From NCBI GenBank assembly GCA_041166025.1, contig JBEAMJ010000081.1, forward strand, positions 1 through 22,729: a DNA stretch of 22,729 nucleotides, read 5' to 3'. The position numbers were made by a program, and so were the translations under genes. The stretch comes from UBA7672 sp041166025. GTDB lineage: Bacteria > Pseudomonadota > Alphaproteobacteria > Caulobacterales > Hyphomonadaceae. Position 1 is the stretch's first letter, and each line of letters begins with the position of its first letter. Below the pieces are notes generated by a model. The model had not been told where the DNA came from and did no database searches. It saw only the letters and a program-made list of their open reading frames with translations. Below are positions 19,663 through 22,729 of this stretch, piece by piece.

Positions 19663-22110
19663 ATGTCGACGTCTTCCGGCCTGCCGATCGAGGATGTGAT
19701 CCCGCAGATCGTTTCCGAACTGCGGGCGCGCACGCGCCTAGTGATTTCGGCGCCGCCGGGCGCAGGCAAGACGACGCGTATTCCGCTGGTCCTGCTCGAC
19801 GAGGCCTGGGTCGGCGGCCGCCGTATCGTGCTGGTGGAACCCCGCCGGATTGCGGCCCGGGCCGCGGCCGAGCGCATGGCCGCAACGCTCGGGGAGAAGG
19901 TCGGGCAGAGGGTGGGCCTGCGCTCCCGCCTCGACGTTCGTGTCTCGCCGGCGACACGGCTGGAGGTCGTGACCGAGGGCGTCTTCAGCCGGATGATCCT
20001 CTCTGATCCAGCGCTTGAAGGGATCGCGGCAGTTCTGTTCGATGAATTTCACGAGCGCTCGCTCGACGCCGATGAAGGGTTGGCTTTTGCGCTCGACACG
20101 CAGGCCGTGCTGCGCGAGGACCTCCGTATCGTTCTCATGTCTGCAACACTGCCCGCGGACCTTACAGCGGACTTTTTTGACGCGCCTGTTGTCGAGAGCC
20201 TCGGTCGCGCCTGGCCCGTCGAGACGCGCTATCTCGGTTACGATCCGCGCCAACGCCTCGAAGACCAGGTGGCCGCGGCCATACGCAAGGCGCTGGCTGA
20301 GGAAGACGGGTCAGTGCTCGCCTTCCTGCCCGGAGTTGCTGAAATCCAGCGCACCGTGGAGCGTATCGGTCCCATGGCGCCGAACGTGATCGTGGCGCCG
20401 CTTTACGGCGCATTGTCGTCACAGGAGCAAGCAGCCGCGATCGCGCCGGCGCCGAAAGGCTCGCGCAAGGTTGTCGTCGCCACCGACATTGCCGAAAGCG
20501 CGATCACGATCGAGGGTGTGCGTGTGGTCGTCGATTCCGGTTTCGCACGTATTCCGCGCTTCGATCCTTCGCTTGGCGTATCCCGGCTCGAAACCGTTCG
20601 CGTGTCAGTTGCCAATGCGGACCAGCGCCGCGGACGTGCGGGTCGCACGGGACCGGGCGTTTGCTACAGGCTCTGGCGAGAAGCAGAGATGCGCGGCTTT
20701 GCTGCTTCCCCTGCGCCGGAGATCGAGAACGCTGATCTGACTGGGCTTGCACTGGATCTTGCGCGCTGGGGCGTAAAGCTGCCCGAAGCGCTGCGGTGGC
20801 TGACACCCCCGCGTGAGGCACAGTGGCAAGCAGCGCGAAAGCTGCTGATCGAGAGCGGCGCCCTGACGCCGAGAGGCGAACTCACGGGACTTGGCGAGCG
20901 GATTGGCGCTTTCCCCCTCCCTCCGCGGCTTGCCTTGATGGTGCTGCGCGGCGCCGCGCGTGGACAGGCCAGGCTCGCGGCCGAGATCGCGGCGGTCCTG
21001 AGCGAGCGCGAACTTGGCGGCCGATCCAACGATCTTGATCAGCGCCTCGCCCGATTCCGGGTCGAGCAGGGCCATCGCCCCCGGGCAATGCGCGATCTGG
21101 CAATGCGGTGGGCCAAACTCGCCGGAGGAAGCGAGGGTGCCCCGATGAACCCTGGCGCTGTGCTAGCACTGGGATTTCCGGAACGCATCGCGCGGTTGCG
21201 TGGCCAGGCGGCGGGGCGCTTCGTGCTAGCTGCCGGTCGCGGCGCGATGCTGGAGGAGACTGATCCTCTGGCGACGCAGGCATGGCTCGCGGTGGCCGAC
21301 ATGGCTGGAGCAGGGCCAGACCTGCGCATCACGTTGGCCGCGAGGATCACCACCGATGAAGCTCTGGCATCTGGATCGGTGGAGACAAAAGATGAGGCGC
21401 GCCTCGATCTGGAGACACGCCGTGTTCGCGGGCGACGGGTTCGGCGACTAGGCGCCATTGTGCTGGAGGAGACGCCGCTGCCTGCGCCCGGCGGCGAACT
21501 GGTACGAAACGCCCTTTTGGGCGCGATCCGCGAGCAAGGCTTCGGCTTGCTCCGCAACGTGGCGCAGCTCGACAGCCTGATCAGCCGCATCGACCTGCTG
21601 GGAAAGACGATTGGCCTACCCTGGCCAACTGGATTCCGGGAACAGTTACTCCAGCACGTGGACGAGTGGCTCGGGCCGATGCTCGACACGCCCGCAGCAC
21701 TGGACGACCTCGGAGCCAGTCAGCTAGCGGATGCAGCTCTGACGCTGCTCGACTGGCCGCTGCCGCGAGATCTTGCCCGGCTGGCGCCGACACAATGGAC
21801 AGCCCCTGTCGGCCGCACGATCGCTATCGACTATGCGACCGACGGCGGACCGACGGTCGAGTGCAAGGTCCAAGAGGCTTATGGGCTATCAACTCATCCC
21901 ACGATTGCAGACGGTCGAATCGCCCTGACAGTCGCTCTGCTTTCCCCGGCGTTCAGGCCGGTTGCCGTAACGCGCGACCTGCCGTCCTTCTGGAAGGGCG
22001 GCTATCACGACATGCGCAAGGACATGAAAGGGCGCTATCCCAAGCACGATTGGCCTGAAGACCCTGCCGCCGCTACGCCAACCAGCCGCGCACGACCCAG
22101 GGGCGCTTGA
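19663..22110 (+). CDS. hrpB: ATP-dependent RNA helicase HrpB
   Basis: An 815-aa superfamily 2 DExH-box helicase. Motifs: Walker A SAPPGAGKTTRIPL (29-42), motif II as DEFH (127-130), SAT (160-162), ATDIAESAITI (about 273-283) and motif VI QRRGRAGRTGPG (321-332). The HrpB-specific C-terminal domain follows and ends with the typical SPAFRPVAVTRDLPSFWKGGYHDMRKDMKGRYPKHDWPEDP region (last 60 residues; the motif is only named here in parts). HrpB is widespread in proteobacteria; its RNA targets are poorly defined. I choose the ATG at 19663 (AGGCGGACAGCA upstream) over an in-frame TTG at 19642. It starts 13 nt after mntP and is probably co-transcribed. Confidence 0.95.
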   Translation: MSTSSGLPIEDVIPQIVSELRARTRLVISAPPGAGKTTRIPLVLLDEAWVGGRRIVLVEPRRIAARAAAERMAATLGEKVGQRVGLRSRLDVRVSPATRLEVVTEGVFSRMILSDPALEGIAAVLFDEFHERSLDADEGLAFALDTQAVLREDLRIVLMSATLPADLTADFFDAPVVESLGRAWPVETRYLGYDPRQRLEDQVAAAIRKALAEEDGSVLAFLPGVAEIQRTVERIGPMAPNVIVAPLYGALSSQEQAAAIAPAPKGSRKVVVATDIAESAITIEGVRVVVDSGFARIPRFDPSLGVSRLETVRVSVANADQRRGRAGRTGPGVCYRLWREAEMRGFAASPAPEIENADLTGLALDLARWGVKLPEALRWLTPPREAQWQAARKLLIESGALTPRGELTGLGERIGAFPLPPRLALMVLRGAARGQARLAAEIAAVLSERELGGRSNDLDQRLARFRVEQGHRPRAMRDLAMRWAKLAGGSEGAPMNPGAVLALGFPERIARLRGQAAGRFVLAAGRGAMLEETDPLATQAWLAVADMAGAGPDLRITLAARITTDEALASGSVETKDEARLDLETRRVRGRRVRRLGAIVLEETPLPAPGGELVRNALLGAIREQGFGLLRNVAQLDSLISRIDLLGKTIGLPWPTGFREQLLQHVDEWLGPMLDTPAALDDLGASQLADAALTLLDWPLPRDLARLAPTQWTAPVGRTIAIDYATDGGPTVECKVQEAYGLSTHPTIADGRIALTVALLSPAFRPVAVTRDLPSFWKGGYHDMRKDMKGRYPKHDWPEDPAAATPTSRARPRGA

Positions 22111-22436
22111 CGCAAGCGGCAACAATTCGGAATTCCTTGCTGAAGGGCTTTTTGAAAGGCTCCGCAGCATACTCGTTATTCGAATCCTTCGTCATGGGAC
22201 GCGCAAACCTCTTCGCGCTTGCTATTCGCAAGCGCGGCATTCGCCGTGACTTTTTGGCCGAAAGCCGTGAAATCCTCTGCATCGCAAACACATCGTGGTT
22301 GACGTGTCGCAACGCAAACCGCAGGTTCGACCCGCGTCGCGCATGTGCTTCAACACATGACGACGTCGTCGTCCGCCAAGAACAAAGACCATTCAGGACG
22401 CCGCGGGAGCACCAAGTCCAGCAGGGAGACGCGCTA
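22111..22436. other. Intergenic region upstream of the TonB-dependent receptor
   Basis: A 326-bp stretch with no convincing gene. A small hairpin (CGCTTG-ACG-CAAGCG, 22104-22118) spans the hrpB stop codon. The right half should hold the receptor promoter. Two dyads lie 78-96 bp before the receptor start (CATGTG-N6-CACATG and GACGACGTCGTC). A TTGACG at 22299-22304 has no well-placed -10 partner. Confidence 0.6.
22342..22359. promoter_or_regulatory. Operator-like inverted repeat before the receptor gene
   Basis: CATGTG (22342-22347) and CACATG (22354-22359) form a perfect 6-6-6 dyad. It is directly followed by a 12-bp palindrome, GACGACGTCGTC (22359-22370). The placement about 80-95 bp upstream of the ATG suits a regulator site; the regulator is unknown. 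Confidence 0.35.
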
Positions 22437-22729
22437 ATGGCGCATCAATATCGTATTCCGTTCGTGAGCCTCATGGCCCTGAGCGCGGCAATGCCCGCGT
22501 TCGCCCAGGATGGCCCTTCTCAGCCCGTAGAGGCGGACGAGGGTCGCGACGTCATCGTCATTACTGCCAACAAGCGCGAGGAGACAGTCCAGGACATCGC
22601 CGTCGCTGTCACGGCCATCACGGCCGACGACAAGCAGGAACTTGGCGTCATCACGGTGACCGACCTGACCAACGTCACGCCTGGCCTCTCCTACACGCCC
22701 GGCAACGAACGCGTGACGTTGCGCGGCAT
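22437..22729 (+). CDS. TonB-dependent receptor, N-terminal part (runs off the window)
   Basis: The first 97 residues of an outer-membrane receptor. A signal peptide ends near MPAFAQ (about residue 23). A TonB-box-like DVIVITANKREETVQDIAVA follows, then the start of the plug domain, TDLTNVTPGLSYTPGNERVTLRG. The VTANKREE-type start is typical of the large receptor families in caulobacters and sphingomonads that import siderophores, sugars or other bulky nutrients; the ligand cannot be inferred. Start: ATG at 22437 with AGGGAG eight bases upstream. Confidence 0.92.
   Translation, partial: MAHQYRIPFVSLMALSAAMPAFAQDGPSQPVEADEGRDVIVITANKREETVQDIAVAVTAITADDKQELGVITVTDLTNVTPGLSYTPGNERVTLRG

Noticed and set aside
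22073..22312. A 79-codon minus-strand ORF between hrpB and the receptor gene
   Set aside because: It overlaps the hrpB end, its start has no ribosome binding site, third-position bias is weak and the product resembles nothing. A shorter version from the ATG at 22193 is equally unsupported.

Overview
The window is GC-rich, tightly packed chromosomal DNA of an alphaproteobacterium. The run pcm-like gene, tolC, popZ, valS on one strand is typical of Caulobacter-like and Hyphomonadaceae-like genomes, and PopZ itself is restricted to Alphaproteobacteria. I infer a Caulobacterales/Hyphomonadales-type organism; the genus cannot be read from the sequence. I see no transposase, integrase, phage gene, CRISPR array or rRNA.

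Layout. Positions 1-2346 hold the 5' part of ilvD (-), a DUF2855 gene (-), and a divergent secreted redoxin-fold gene (+); a perfect FNR/FixK-type box lies between the last two. Positions 2427-8996 hold a co-directional minus-strand run: valS, a PhnB-like VOC protein, a lipoprotein isoaspartyl peptidase, a small lipoprotein, an 80-aa membrane protein, an aldo/keto reductase and a DoxX protein. The run ends at a convergent hairpin at 2365-2397. Positions 9180-11963 hold pcm-like, tolC and popZ (-), closed by an intrinsic terminator before valS.

Positions 12095-12524 hold tRNA-Cys and tRNA-Asn (+). Between them is a compact, well-structured stretch with its own intrinsic terminator that looks like an unannotated small RNA. 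A 100-aa hypothetical ORF with a perfect TGTGA-N6-TCACA palindrome at its start follows.

Positions 13031-15082 (-) encode a secreted multidomain redox protein: a cysteine-free redoxin domain, a c-type heme site, a PHM-like dicopper monooxygenase core with all six expected ligands, and two EF-hands. Its N-terminal domain is a paralogue of the stand-alone redoxin at 1738-2346. Positions 15237-17711 hold a molybdate ABC transporter in the order modB-modC-modA (-), with ModA predicted to be a lipoprotein. Positions 17848-22110 (+) hold an Fe-S RNA uracil methyltransferase, mntP and hrpB, tightly coupled. The window ends inside a TonB-dependent receptor gene (+).

The most interesting elements are the redoxin/heme/copper-monooxygenase fusion with its detached cysteine-free redoxin paralogue, the FNR-type box upstream of that paralogue, and the candidate sRNA between the tRNA genes. 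Most other genes are ordinary housekeeping or transport genes.
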